Assembly (NCBI RefSeq): GCF_020707265.1
Contig: NZ_JAJFEQ010000008.1
Location: 208,325 to 272,324, forward strand
Length of the DNA: 64,000 nt
Reading direction: 5' to 3'
DNA from: Massilia sp. IC2-477
GTDB taxonomy: Bacteria > Pseudomonadota > Gammaproteobacteria > Burkholderiales > Burkholderiaceae_D
Of the stretch, positions 8,698 through 20,886 are shown piece by piece; the stretch's first letter is position 1; every line of letters begins with the position of its first letter. The position numbers and the translations under genes are program-made. The notes beneath the pieces were generated by a model. That model saw only the letters and a program-made list of their open reading frames with translations. It ran no database searches and was not told the origin of the DNA.

Positions 8698-9657
8698 ATG
8701 AAGAATCAGTTGTTGGAAGATTTCGGCGACAGCCAGTCCAGCGTGCCGCGACGGCTGCTACGCCGCGCCCCGGCTGCCGCCCCCGCGCCAATCGCCCCGG
8801 CTCCACAGCCGGCCGCCCGCCAGCGTGCGGGCGTGTGGCGCAGCCGCGACGCCGCGGCATTGTCGACACCGACACCGCCGCCGCCGCCTCCGCCACAACC
8901 CACACCCGCGCCCGAAGCCCCCGCGCGGCCGCGCATCGACCCCGCGATGGCCTCGTTCTCCAGCCCACAGCCGGACTGGGCCAGGCCGCTGCCGCCCGAA
9001 CCGGCGCCCTGGACCGAGCGCTGGGGCCGCAAGGTGCTGGGTTGGACGGCCGCCGTGGTTGCCGCCTTTGCCGTGGCCAGCGCCGGCGTGTGGATGTATC
9101 GCGAGACCGAGGTGCAGTCGACGCTGGCGGTGGTGGCCGACCATACGCCGGCGGCGGCGCCGCCCGCCATCGCTGCGCCGCCACCAGCGCCCGCACCCGC
9201 AGCCGTGCAGGACGAGCCGCCGCCCTTGCGCATGCTGCCGCCGGAGCCGGTGGCTGTGGCGTCGCTTCCCGCACCGGCCGCCGAGCCTGAAGAAATCGTT
9301 GCCGCCGCGCCCCCTCCCGCTCCACCCACCGTGCAGCCGAAAGCGCCGGTGGCTGCAAAGCCGCCGCCGGAGCGCCGGGTCGCCGCCGCACCGGCAAAGC
9401 GTTCCCGTCCCGAGCTGAAGAAAACGGCGTCGAAGCCGAAGGCGGCCCCACCCCGCGAACGGGTGCTGGCGCGCGCCAGCGTGCCGGTCAGGCCCAGGCC
9501 TGCCGCGCCCGTGGCAGAACCGCCGCCGGCGCCGCCGCCGGTCGACGATCCGCTCACGGAAACCCTGCGCATGTGCCGCGCGGCGGGCTACCACGCCACC
9601 GCCTGCCTCAAGCGCGGCTGCGAGGCGACCCGCTACGGCCTGGCCTGTCGCGGCTGA
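8698..9657 (+). CDS. proline-rich single-pass membrane protein with Cys-rich tail, unknown function
   Basis: Unrecognised protein of 319 residues. A short N-terminal box (MKNQLLEDFGDSQSS) precedes a Pro/Ala-rich cytoplasmic region that includes a run of eight prolines (60-67). A single membrane helix lies at about 113-134 (GWTAAVVAAFAVASAGVWMY). A long Pro/Ala/Lys-rich, probably extended, extracytoplasmic region follows. The last 27 residues carry four cysteines (CRAAGYHATACLKRGCEAT...C), which could form two disulfides. The layout recalls TonB-like or cell-wall-spanning linkers, but no known C-terminal domain is visible. The start at 8698 is chosen because the upstream frame lacks this conserved-looking start box. 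It ends 9 bases from the convergent REC-GGDEF gene. Confidence 0.75.
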   Translation: MKNQLLEDFGDSQSSVPRRLLRRAPAAAPAPIAPAPQPAARQRAGVWRSRDAAALSTPTPPPPPPPQPTPAPEAPARPRIDPAMASFSSPQPDWARPLPPEPAPWTERWGRKVLGWTAAVVAAFAVASAGVWMYRETEVQSTLAVVADHTPAAAPPAIAAPPPAPAPAAVQDEPPPLRMLPPEPVAVASLPAPAAEPEEIVAAAPPPAPPTVQPKAPVAAKPPPERRVAAAPAKRSRPELKKTASKPKAAPPRERVLARASVPVRPRPAAPVAEPPPAPPPVDDPLTETLRMCRAAGYHATACLKRGCEATRYGLACRG

Positions 9658-9666
9658 AGGCTCCGT

Positions 9667-10592
9667 CTACTGGACGGCGCAGGCATCGAGCCCGCGCCAG
9701 GCCACCCGGTTGCGGCCAGCCTGCTTGGCCCGGTAGAGCTCGGCGTCGGCAGCCTCGAACAGGTCGGCCGCCGAGCCCGGGTCGTCCGGCGCCAGGGTGG
9801 CACCGCCCACGCTGGCGGTCAGCACCGGCGCCACGCTCGACGCTTCGTGGGTGATCATCAGGGCGGCCACGGCCTCGCGCAGCTGCGCCACCACCTGGCA
9901 GGCTTCCAGGGCGCCGGTCTCGGGCAGCAGCAGCACCATCTCTTCGCCGCCGTAGCGCGCCGCCAGGTCAGCCGGGCGCCGCATCGCGCCCGCGGCCAGG
10001 CGCGCCACCGCGCGCAGGGCGCGGTCGCCGGCCGGGTGGCCGTAGCGGTCGTTGTACTGCTTGAAGGCGTCGATGTCGAGCAGGGCCAGCGACAGCGGGC
10101 GGTTGCTGCGCCGTGCGCGCTGCCACTCGAGCGCATACACTTCGTCGAAGCGGCGCCGGTTGGCCAGCTCGGTCAGGCCATCGATGTTGGCCAGGCGCTC
10201 GAGCATCCGGCGCTGGCGCACCACCTGCAGGTGCAGCGCGACGCGCGCCATCACCACGGTCTGGTTGAAGGGCTTGGTGATGTAGTCCGAGGCGCCCATC
10301 TTGAGGCCGCTCGCTTCGTCCTCCGGCCGGTCCAGGCCCGAGATGAAAATCACCGAGATGTGCGCCGTCTGCGGCTCGGCGCGCAGGCGACGCAGCACCT
10401 CGTAGCCGTCCATGTCCGGCATCATCACGTCGAGCAGGATCAGGTCGGGCAGGTGGCGCAGGGCGCGCTCCAGGGTCTGGGCGCCGTTCCGGGCCAGCAG
10501 TACGGTGTATTCGGGCATCAGGAGTTCGCCCAGCACGTCGCGGTTGACCGCGTCGTCGTCGGCGACCAGCACCTTCTGCATCTCCACCCCAT

Positions 10593-10596
<4 letters not shown>
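9667..10596 (-). CDS. REC-GGDEF diguanylate cyclase response regulator
   Basis: Response regulator that makes c-di-GMP, 309 residues. The receiver domain (about 7-120) has Asp56 in [13 protein letters not shown] and Lys108 in YITKPF. The GGDEF domain (about 135-300) has the active motif GGEEM (216-220). The feedback-inhibition site RPAD (207-210) lies exactly five residues ahead of it. [14 protein letters not shown] is the usual GGDEF helix. The ATG overlaps the stop of the hybrid kinase by 4 bases, and a GGAGG site sits 8 bases upstream. It is therefore the output of the kinase in the same operon, with phosphorelay from Hpt to this receiver likely. The architecture matches PleD/WspR-type cyclases. 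Confidence 0.95.
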
Positions 10597-14053
<3,457 letters not shown>

Positions 14054-14057
<4 letters not shown>

Positions 14058-15421
14058 GCGGGCGTTCCTCCGGCCGTGGGGGAACGGCCGGCGAGCCTGT
14101 CCTCGACCCGGTTCAGCCAGCGCGGTGCGTCCGGGTCGCTGCGCCAGTCCTCGAAAGCGGCGTCGACCTGGTTGAGCAGCGCATCGGGCAGGCGCAGCGG
14201 GCGGGTCTGGTCCATCAGGAAGCGCGACACCAGGCGGTAGCCGGCCACCCGCGTCAGCATGCGGCTGATCGAAAAGCCCGGCACGAACAGGCGCAGCACG
14301 GCGTCGAAGGCGCGCACGGCGCCGAAGCACAGCCGGAACAGGATGCGCGAGGCCAGCGACACGCGGCCGTTGAGGCCGAGGTCGCGGCTGGATTGGGGTC
14401 CGCACAGGCGGCGCGTCAACAGGGTCGGGAAGCTTTTCAGGATCCGCAGCGGGATCTGGTTTTCCATTTCCCGCATGAGGGCCGCGGCGAGGGGCGGGCG
14501 CGGGTCGTTCTCGCGCGGCGCCTTGCGGGCGCGCGCCTGGATCTCGGCAAAGCGCGCCTCGGCGTCAATCATGGTCCAGGCCATGAGCTCGCGCTCGATG
14601 CCGAGCAGGTGGCCCAGCACGTTCCAGGCGTGCAGGTAGGCTTCCTCGTCGCTACGCTGGAGGCCCAGGCCAAGACGGCGCAGCCCGCGCAGGAACACGA
14701 AGTTGAAGGTCAGGAGGGTGTAGGCCAGTTCTTCCTGGTTGCAGGGCAAGCCGCGCTCCGCGCTGTCCCATCCGTGGGCGTAGAGCAGGTGGTACATGCC
14801 GCCGCCGGCCGGGCGCAGCGGCGCCAGCGGCGGCGCGGCCACGGCTTCGCTAGCTGGCGGAGCGCCGCGCAGGATCAGGTGGCGGATGGTCGCGTGGATC
14901 AGGCGCACCTTGAGGGCCTGGGCAACGCCGAAGCCCTGCGGCGACGTCAGGCCGCCGCGCATCATGACCGGGAAGATCATGGCGGCGGTGGAGCGGATCC
15001 GGTAGTCGGTGTGCTGTTCCAGCTGGCCGGCGGCGTGCAGCACGGCGGAGAGGTCTGGCAGCACGTAGCACTCGGGCAGGCTGGCGCAGAACAGCAGGGT
15101 GCAGGACAGCATGCTCATGTCCATGAACAGGTGCTCCGCGCGGTCGATCTTCTCCACATCGGCCCAGTCGGGAAGCTGCCGGCAGCGCGCCAGGTAGTCT
15201 TTTAGCGCGGCGCCGAGCTGAGGATCGCAATCCGGCCCCGGTTGCCAGGCCGCCAGGCCGCCGTTGCTGTCCCAGCGCACGAGCTCGCGGTTGAGCGCGG
15301 CGACGCGCTCGGCCAGTGCATGGGGACCGTCGGCGCCGGCCAGCAGGCGGGCGACGGTGTCGTCGGCGGGCGGGTCGGCCCGCATCGAGGGGGACGTCAA
15401 GGGCACGGCGTCGCGCTTCAT
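14054..15421 (-). CDS. oxygenase MpaB / rubber oxygenase family protein (DUF2236)
   Basis: Protein of 455 residues from the MpaB/Lcp (PF09995) family, whose studied members are heme-type oxygenases that cleave polyisoprene or oxidise prenyl chains. Family features are [28 protein letters not shown], the central [21 protein letters not shown] and the C-terminal membrane-like segment near [21 protein letters not shown] cannot assign heme ligands with certainty. It is first in a run with the hybrid kinase and the REC-GGDEF cyclase, with 4-base ATGA overlaps. A GGAGG site precedes the ATG. The linkage to signalling is unusual: the protein may make or remove the ligand sensed by the kinase. The substrate is unknown. 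Confidence 0.85.
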
Positions 15422-15453
15422 TCAGCCTCCAGCAGAAGAATTCACGGATAAGG

Positions 15454-15474
15454 AAAAGCCGGGCGGTTCCCGGC
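15454..15474 (-). terminator. rho-independent terminator of the 15480-17723 TonB receptor gene
   Basis: On the minus strand, GCCGGG and CCCGGC form a 6-base GC stem with a 5-base loop, followed by TTTTCCTT. The hairpin begins six bases after the receptor stop codon. It fills most of the 58-base gap before the oxygenase gene, so that gene's promoter must be very close to its start or lie inside the receptor gene, unless readthrough occurs. Confidence 0.75.
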
Positions 15475-15479
15475 GCAGG

Positions 15480-17723
15480 TTAGAAAAGCAGCTCCAGGCG
15501 CAGGTCGGCCGTACGCGGGGCGCTCGGCGTGGTCATGCCGAAACTGTCGATCAGCGTCGGGCGCACCTTGTTCTCGATGTTGCGCACGCGCGCCAGCAGA
15601 CGCCAAGCGCCGGCTCCCGGCGCCCACGCCAGCGTGGCGTCGCTGCTGGTGTGCGCGGGCACGCGGTAGGTCAGCAGCTGGGTCGGGATGCCGAGGACGT
15701 ACTCGCTGCTGGCGCGCGTGAACACGCCGGCGCTGAGCTGGCCGCCGGCAAGCGTCAGCCGCTGCTGGTAGCCGAGCGTAATCACGCGGCTCGGCGCCCG
15801 GTCCAGCTTGTGGCCTGCCCAGGACACGGTCGGCGTCGCCATATAACTCACGTAGCGGGCGTCGAGCAGGGTGAGACCGTAGCTGAGGCGCCCGCCTGCT
15901 CCGACGCGCAGTTCGCCATCGAGCTCGAGGCCGCGGCTGCGCGCGGCGCCGGCGTTGCGGGTCAGGAGGCGCGGGGCGCCCGCGACGATCGCATTGCCGG
16001 TCAGCTGCAGGTTGGTGTAGTCGTAGTCGAATACAGCCGCATTGAGCGTCAGGCGGCCGCCCATCAGGCGCGACTTGACGCCGCCTTCCCAGGCGCGCAG
16101 TTCTTCCGGCTGGTAGTACAGGTACTCGGGCGTGACGGCGGTGGCAGCCGGGCAGGCGATGCCGAGGGCGCTGGCGCCGGCCACGCAGCCGTCGTTGAAG
16201 GCGCCGGCCTTGTAGCCGGTGGCCAGGCTGATGTAGGCCATGGTGCCTGGGGCCAGGTCGAACTCGGCGCCCAGGCGCCAGGTCGTGCGCCCTGTCGACA
16301 GGTCGGCGGCGCTCAGGATTCGGCGATCAAGGGCCGGGTTGAACACCGGGCCTTGCTGAAAGTCGGTCGAACCGACCCGCCACTTGCGGTCCAGCGTGCG
16401 GCGCGCACCGGCGGTCAGGCGCAGGTCCGCGCGGGCGCGCCATGTCAACTGGCCGAATGTGGCGCGGCTGCGCGCTTCGGTACGCAGCGGGAAGGAGTAG
16501 TAGGGCGGCAGGCCGACCGGACGCAGGCCCTGGAAGGCATAGCTGGTGTCGGATTCTTCGCTGAACCAGTACAGGCCGCCCTGCGCACTGAACGGGCCAT
16601 CGCCATTGCTGGCGACGCGCAGTTCGTGCGAATCCTGGGCATTGGCGCCGTCGTAGGTGTTGATCACGCCGAGCGCCAGTGTCGGCGCGATCCGGTAATA
16701 GTAGTTGTTGACCATCTGCTGGTCGAGTTCACGGTGCGAGCCGAGGTAGTAGAAGGTGGCCGGGCCCAGCTTCCAGCTCAGGTCGGCCGACAGGCCGCGC
16801 GCGCGGCGGTCCTGCATCCCCTGCACCGGTGCGATGTTCGTGGGGCGGAAGGCCATGGCCAGGCGCTCGTCCGTGCTGCCTGGTTTCCATACCGGGGCGC
16901 CGCTCGAAACGCCGGTATAGAAATTGGTGTCGGGGACGATGCGGTCGTTGTTGTCGGTGACGATGCTGTGGTCGTAGCGCAGCAGCAGCGCGGCGTCGGA
17001 TCCAAGCGCGAGCTTGGCGCTCAGGCGCGCATCGCGGTCGTCGCGGTTCATGCCGGGCGTCCAGCGCGTGCCCTGCCGGTTTTCCAGGAAGGGGTCCTGC
17101 TCGCGCGCGCTGACGGCGGCGCGCAGGGCCAGCGCATCGTTCACCGGCACGTTGATGACGCCCTCGACCTTGCGGTTGCGATAGCTGCCCGCCTCGAGAG
17201 CAATCCGGCCTTCCAGCCGTGCTGTGGGCGCGTTCGAGATCACGTTGATCAGGCCTGCCGTGGTATTGCGGCCGTACAGGGTGCCCTGCGGACCGCGCAG
17301 CACTTCGATGCGGTCGACGTCGAGGAAGTTGGCGGTCTGGCCGGCCGGCCGCGCGATGTAGACGCCATCCCGCATGAAGGCGGCGGACGGGTCGCCCTTG
17401 TCGGTGGTGTCGTTGTTGCTGATGCCGCGCATGCTCACGCGCAGGCCCGAGAAGGCCTGGTCGACGTGGACGTTGGGCAGGCGTGCACCGAGCGAGGCCG
17501 GGTTGTCGAGGCCGAGCTCGCGCAGCTGCTCGCCCTGGAGCACGCTGATCGCGACCGGGGTGCGCGAGATGGTGGAAACGGTGCGCTGGGCCGTGACCAC
17601 GACTTCCGGAACGGCGTCTTCGTGGGCGGCCGGCACTTCCTGTGCCCCGACCATGCCGCAGGCGACGCTGGATACGGCAAGCGCCAGCAGCTTGCGCGCC
17701 GGACGGACCTGCATGACTTTCAT
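15480..17723 (-). CDS. TonB-dependent outer membrane receptor
   Basis: Outer membrane receptor of 747 residues that imports a ligand using TonB energy. A signal peptide (about 1-27, ending in MVGAQ) is followed by a TonB-box-like EVVVTAQRT. The plug domain (about 50-165) contains RVSMRGISNND, DRIEVLRGPQGTLYGRNTTAGLINVIS. A 22-strand-type barrel ends in a terminal aromatic residue (LRLELLF). The plug wording matches the iron-complex/general FepA-like group rather than the Xanthomonas-Caulobacter sugar group seen at 26224. It is divergent from the exported GH43 gene across a 298-base AT-richer gap (17724-18021), in which I can name no firm promoter. The ligand may be a sugar by context or a siderophore by family. 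Confidence 0.92.
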   Translation of the reverse strand: MKVMQVRPARKLLALAVSSVACGMVGAQEVPAAHEDAVPEVVVTAQRTVSTISRTPVAISVLQGEQLRELGLDNPASLGARLPNVHVDQAFSGLRVSMRGISNNDTTDKGDPSAAFMRDGVYIARPAGQTANFLDVDRIEVLRGPQGTLYGRNTTAGLINVISNAPTARLEGRIALEAGSYRNRKVEGVINVPVNDALALRAAVSAREQDPFLENRQGTRWTPGMNRDDRDARLSAKLALGSDAALLLRYDHSIVTDNNDRIVPDTNFYTGVSSGAPVWKPGSTDERLAMAFRPTNIAPVQGMQDRRARGLSADLSWKLGPATFYYLGSHRELDQQMVNNYYYRIAPTLALGVINTYDGANAQDSHELRVASNGDGPFSAQGGLYWFSEESDTSYAFQGLRPVGLPPYYSFPLRTEARSRATFGQLTWRARADLRLTAGARRTLDRKWRVGSTDFQQGPVFNPALDRRILSAADLSTGRTTWRLGAEFDLAPGTMAYISLATGYKAGAFNDGCVAGASALGIACPAATAVTPEYLYYQPEELRAWEGGVKSRLMGGRLTLNAAVFDYDYTNLQLTGNAIVAGAPRLLTRNAGAARSRGLELDGELRVGAGGRLSYGLTLLDARYVSYMATPTVSWAGHKLDRAPSRVITLGYQQRLTLAGGQLSAGVFTRASSEYVLGIPTQLLTYRVPAHTSSDATLAWAPGAGAWRLLARVRNIENKVRPTLIDSFGMTTPSAPRTADLRLELLF

Positions 17724-18021
17724 TTCAGACTTCCCCTGTTTCTTCTTGTTAATTCTCTCACTCTGGCCGCATCCCTGTTGTTCTATTTCGACAACTTTGC
17801 GATGATGCTTGGATGCAGCCCGGGCAGTCTAGCAGGTAGTGACAACGGGCAATAGTCCTACAAAAATAATTGAACGAAAATATCATCCAGCTACAACGAT
17901 TGACTAGACAATTTGGCCAGAACGGCAAGGCCGAGGCCCACCCGTGCGCCGCCGGACACACGAATAGAATATTTTTTGGGCAATAACAGGCGTCCTGCCC
18001 GGGCGCCCACGAGGAGACCCC

Positions 18022-19833
18022 ATGATGCGATTCCCGCGACTGCCCGTCTGCCTGGCGGCGCTGTTCCTGGCCTGCGGCGCCGCGGCCCAGTCCGCTGCCG
18101 CGAGCACCTATACCAATCCGCTGCCGCTGCGCTTGGCCGACGGCAGCTTGGCCGAGAGCTGCGCCGACCCGGCGCTGCTGCGCGACCGCACCTCGTCGCC
18201 CACCGTCTGGTACCTGTACTGCACCATGGACCCGGTCAGCCGCAAGGAACGCGATGGAGCGGGCTGGAAGTTCCGCATGATGCCGGTCTACCGCTCGGTC
18301 GACCTGGTCAACTGGCACTTCGTACGCGACTCCTTCGACCGGCGCCCGGCCGGCCTCGCGGGCCCGAAGGCCGGGCTGTGGGCGCCCGAGCCGGTGTACC
18401 AGAACGGCAGCTACTACCTGTATTTCACGGTCACCGACGTGGCCGACCGCCACAGCCCGGAAAAGGGCTGCGAGGCGGACAGCGGCATCGCGGTGGCGAC
18501 CAGCGCTTCGCCGGCCGGACCGTGGAAAGCGGTGGAGCGCCCGGTGGTGGCGCCGCGCCGCGCTGGCGCCGGCTGTAACTTCCAATGGACCTTCGATCCG
18601 GACGTGGTCGAGGACGGGCAGGGCGACCGCTGGCTGTATTACGGCAGCTACGGCGGCGGCATTTTTGTCCAGCGCCTGTCGAAGGATGGGCTGCAGGTTG
18701 AAGGCAATGCGGTGCGCGTGGGGGCCGCCAATCGCTACGAGGGCGCGGAAGTGGTGCGGGTGGGTAAATACTGGTACATGTTCGCGTCCACCACCGACTG
18801 CTGCCGCGGCCCGCTGACCGGTTACGCCCTGATGGTTGGCCGCGCGACCAGTCCGGAAGGCCCGTTCCTCGACCGCGAGGGCAATGACATGGCCGCCGCG
18901 CGCGCCGGCGGCACCCCGGTGCTGCCGCAGAACGGCAACCGCTGGGTCGGCGCAGGCCACAACAGCGTGTTCCAGGACGCGGCCGGTCAATGGTGGACGC
19001 TGTACCACGCGGTGGACCGCAACCAGGGTTATTTCAGCGTCGAGGACAAGCTGACGCGGCGCCCGCTGCTGCTGGACCGTGTCGATTGGGTGGATGGGTG
19101 GCCGGTCATCAACCGCGGTGACGGGCCGTCGGACCGCCCCATGCAGGGGCCTGCGGTCACCCCGGGACCGCTGCCGGCGGCGCTGCCGGCGGCGCCTACG
19201 CCGGTGGCGACCACACCGCTGTGGAGCGAGCGCTTCGACAAGGCCCAGCTGGATGCACGCTGGAGCTGGATCCGCCCGCGTGCAGCCGGCAGCTGGAGCA
19301 GCGGCCAGCCGGGTCTGCGCCTGTCGACCCAGCCGACCGACCTGCATGTCGACACCAACAGCGCCGCCGTGCTGGCCACGCCGCTACCCGAAGGCGACCT
19401 GCGCATCCTGGCGCGCATCCGCCTGGACGCGCCGCTCGACTGTTGCGAGAAGCCGGTGCAGGCCGGGATCGTGGTGATGCGCGACGACGACAACTACGTC
19501 AAGCTGGTGGAACTGGCGCACGAGGGCTTGCGCCAGGTCGAGTTCGGCAAGGAGCTGGCGCCGGTCGCCAAGGGCTATCCGCGCTACGGCAACACGGTGG
19601 CCGGCACGCCGGGCGAATGGACCTGGCTGCGCATCGACATCCGCCGCGTCGGCGACGAGGAGCACTACACGGCCTGGTCGCAGGCCGAGGGCAAGACCAA
19701 GGGCGCCTGGGTCGGCGGCACGACCTGGACCCACCGCCTGGGCGGCAAGGCCCGCCTAGGGCTGGTGGCGATGGGCGGCGCCGGACACGCCGTCACGATC
19801 GACGAGGTCCGGATCGAGCGCCTGCCGCGCTGA
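18022..19833 (+). CDS. exported GH43 glycosidase with C-terminal lectin-like domain
   Basis: Exported five-bladed beta-propeller glycoside hydrolase of family 43, 603 residues. A signal peptide (about 1-27) is followed by the propeller. Likely catalytic residues are the base Asp49 in ESCADPALL, the pKa-tuning Asp192 in WTFDPDVVED and the general acid Glu240 in NRYEGAEVV. LWAPEPVYQNGSYYLYF is typical GH43. From about residue 400 a separate domain (WSERFDKAQLDARWSWIRP, then beta strands) looks like a concanavalin/DUF1349 fold, as in xylosidase C-terminal modules. The reaction is probably release of arabinose or xylose from side chains or an arabinan. A GAGGAG site precedes the ATG. The last 78 bases overlap the convergent EamA gene. 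Confidence 0.92.
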   Translation: MMRFPRLPVCLAALFLACGAAAQSAAASTYTNPLPLRLADGSLAESCADPALLRDRTSSPTVWYLYCTMDPVSRKERDGAGWKFRMMPVYRSVDLVNWHFVRDSFDRRPAGLAGPKAGLWAPEPVYQNGSYYLYFTVTDVADRHSPEKGCEADSGIAVATSASPAGPWKAVERPVVAPRRAGAGCNFQWTFDPDVVEDGQGDRWLYYGSYGGGIFVQRLSKDGLQVEGNAVRVGAANRYEGAEVVRVGKYWYMFASTTDCCRGPLTGYALMVGRATSPEGPFLDREGNDMAAARAGGTPVLPQNGNRWVGAGHNSVFQDAAGQWWTLYHAVDRNQGYFSVEDKLTRRPLLLDRVDWVDGWPVINRGDGPSDRPMQGPAVTPGPLPAALPAAPTPVATTPLWSERFDKAQLDARWSWIRPRAAGSWSSGQPGLRLSTQPTDLHVDTNSAAVLATPLPEGDLRILARIRLDAPLDCCEKPVQAGIVVMRDDDNYVKLVELAHEGLRQVEFGKELAPVAKGYPRYGNTVAGTPGEWTWLRIDIRRVGDEEHYTAWSQAEGKTKGAWVGGTTWTHRLGGKARLGLVAMGGAGHAVTIDEVRIERLPR

Positions 19834-20754
19834 ATCGTCTTGCGCTGCATGGGCGTGCACCGACCAGGTCACGCCCGCTACCAGTAGCGCGATCGCGGCC
19901 AGCTCGAGCGCGCGCGGGCCGTGGCCGCGGTACAGGAAGCCATACAGCAGCGCGAACAGGGTCTCGAACAGGATCAGCTGGCCGGACAGCGTGACCGGCA
20001 CGCGCCGGCTGGCCACGTTCCACAGGCCGTTGCCGATCACCGAAGCGCCCAGCGCCACCAGCGCATTGCAGGCCCAGAACAGCTGCCAGTCGCGCGCCGG
20101 TCCTGCGCCCGTCCCGATGCCGAAGGCCCAGGCAACGCAGCCGAGTACCAAGGCGATCACGCCGGTCGCGAGGCCATACAGGGCCGACCACTGGGTGCTG
20201 GAGAACTGCGGATTGCGCTTCAGGTAGCGCGCGTTGTCGAGGGCATACCAGCTCCAGCAGAGCAAAGCGCCCGCCGCGCACAGCATGCCGAGCAGGATGT
20301 CGGCGGCAGACGTGCTAGGGCCGGCATGCAGGAAGCTGTCGACGTTGATGCAGGCGATGCCGGCCGCCACCAGCAGGAGCGGCAGCGCCAGGCGCCGCAG
20401 CGGCAGGGCGCCGTGGTCGTTGCGGCCCATCAGGGTGACCACCACCGGCAGCATGCCGATGATCAGGGACGTTGGCGCCACCCCGGCATACTTCACGCCG
20501 GCCGCGAGCAGCATGTAATACACGATGTTCCCCGCCAGCGCATGGCGCAGCAGCGCCGCGTAATCGGCCGGCAGCAGGCTGGTCAGCAGGGACTTCAGGC
20601 GCGGCAACAGCAGCACCAGGGCCATGGCGCCGTAGGCGGTATAGCGGCCGACCGCCAGTTCCAGCGGCGAGAACGCCGCCAGCAAGGCGGGCGCGATGAA
20701 CACCAGGCCCCACAAGGCTCCTGCAGCCAGGCCGCACAGCACACCGATCCACAT
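19756..20754 (-). CDS. EamA/DMT-type transporter
   Basis: Inner membrane protein of 332 residues with about ten hydrophobic helices in two EamA repeats (drug/metabolite transporter superfamily). The first repeat starts GLAAGALWGLVFIAPALLAAF; the second covers about 150-300 and ends with AAIALLVAGVTWSVHAHA. A hydrophilic C-terminal tail of about 30 residues follows, and its coding sequence lies inside the 3' end of the GH43 gene on the other strand. Substrate is unknown. Members export amino acids, metabolites or sugars, and its place inside the sugar locus may or may not be meaningful. Confidence 0.88.
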   Translation of the reverse strand: MWIGVLCGLAAGALWGLVFIAPALLAAFSPLELAVGRYTAYGAMALVLLLPRLKSLLTSLLPADYAALLRHALAGNIVYYMLLAAGVKYAGVAPTSLIIGMLPVVVTLMGRNDHGALPLRRLALPLLLVAAGIACINVDSFLHAGPSTSAADILLGMLCAAGALLCWSWYALDNARYLKRNPQFSSTQWSALYGLATGVIALVLGCVAWAFGIGTGAGPARDWQLFWACNALVALGASVIGNGLWNVASRRVPVTLSGQLILFETLFALLYGFLYRGHGPRALELAAIALLVAGVTWSVHAHAAQDDSARQALDPDLVDRDGVSGAAHRHQP

Positions 20755-20817
20755 CCCCGTCCACCGCCAAAAAGGCTGATTCTACCTCGCACGCATTCAT
20801 GCCTGCAGGACAGCCCC

Positions 20818-20847
20818 TATTAATAATTATTTGCTAGTATTAATGAT
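20818..20847. repeat. direct repeat of TATTAATRAT ahead of the ABC transporter operon
   Basis: TATTAATAAT (20818-20827) and TATTAATGAT (20838-20847) are spaced 20 bases start to start, about two helical turns. They sit 40-70 bases upstream of the solute-binding protein start, in a strikingly AT-rich patch of an otherwise GC-rich region. The patch is probably the operon's promoter and regulator zone. No exact copy of the palindrome found upstream of the TonB receptor at 26224 occurs here. Confidence 0.45.
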
Positions 20848-20886
20848 AAAAGAGTGGCATCCCACCAGATCGACCAGGAGACAGGC

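Noticed and set aside
15264..17855. An 863-codon open frame on the plus strand opposite the TonB receptor at 15480
   Set aside because: Shadow of the receptor gene; it also reads through the receptor terminator region and has no domain.
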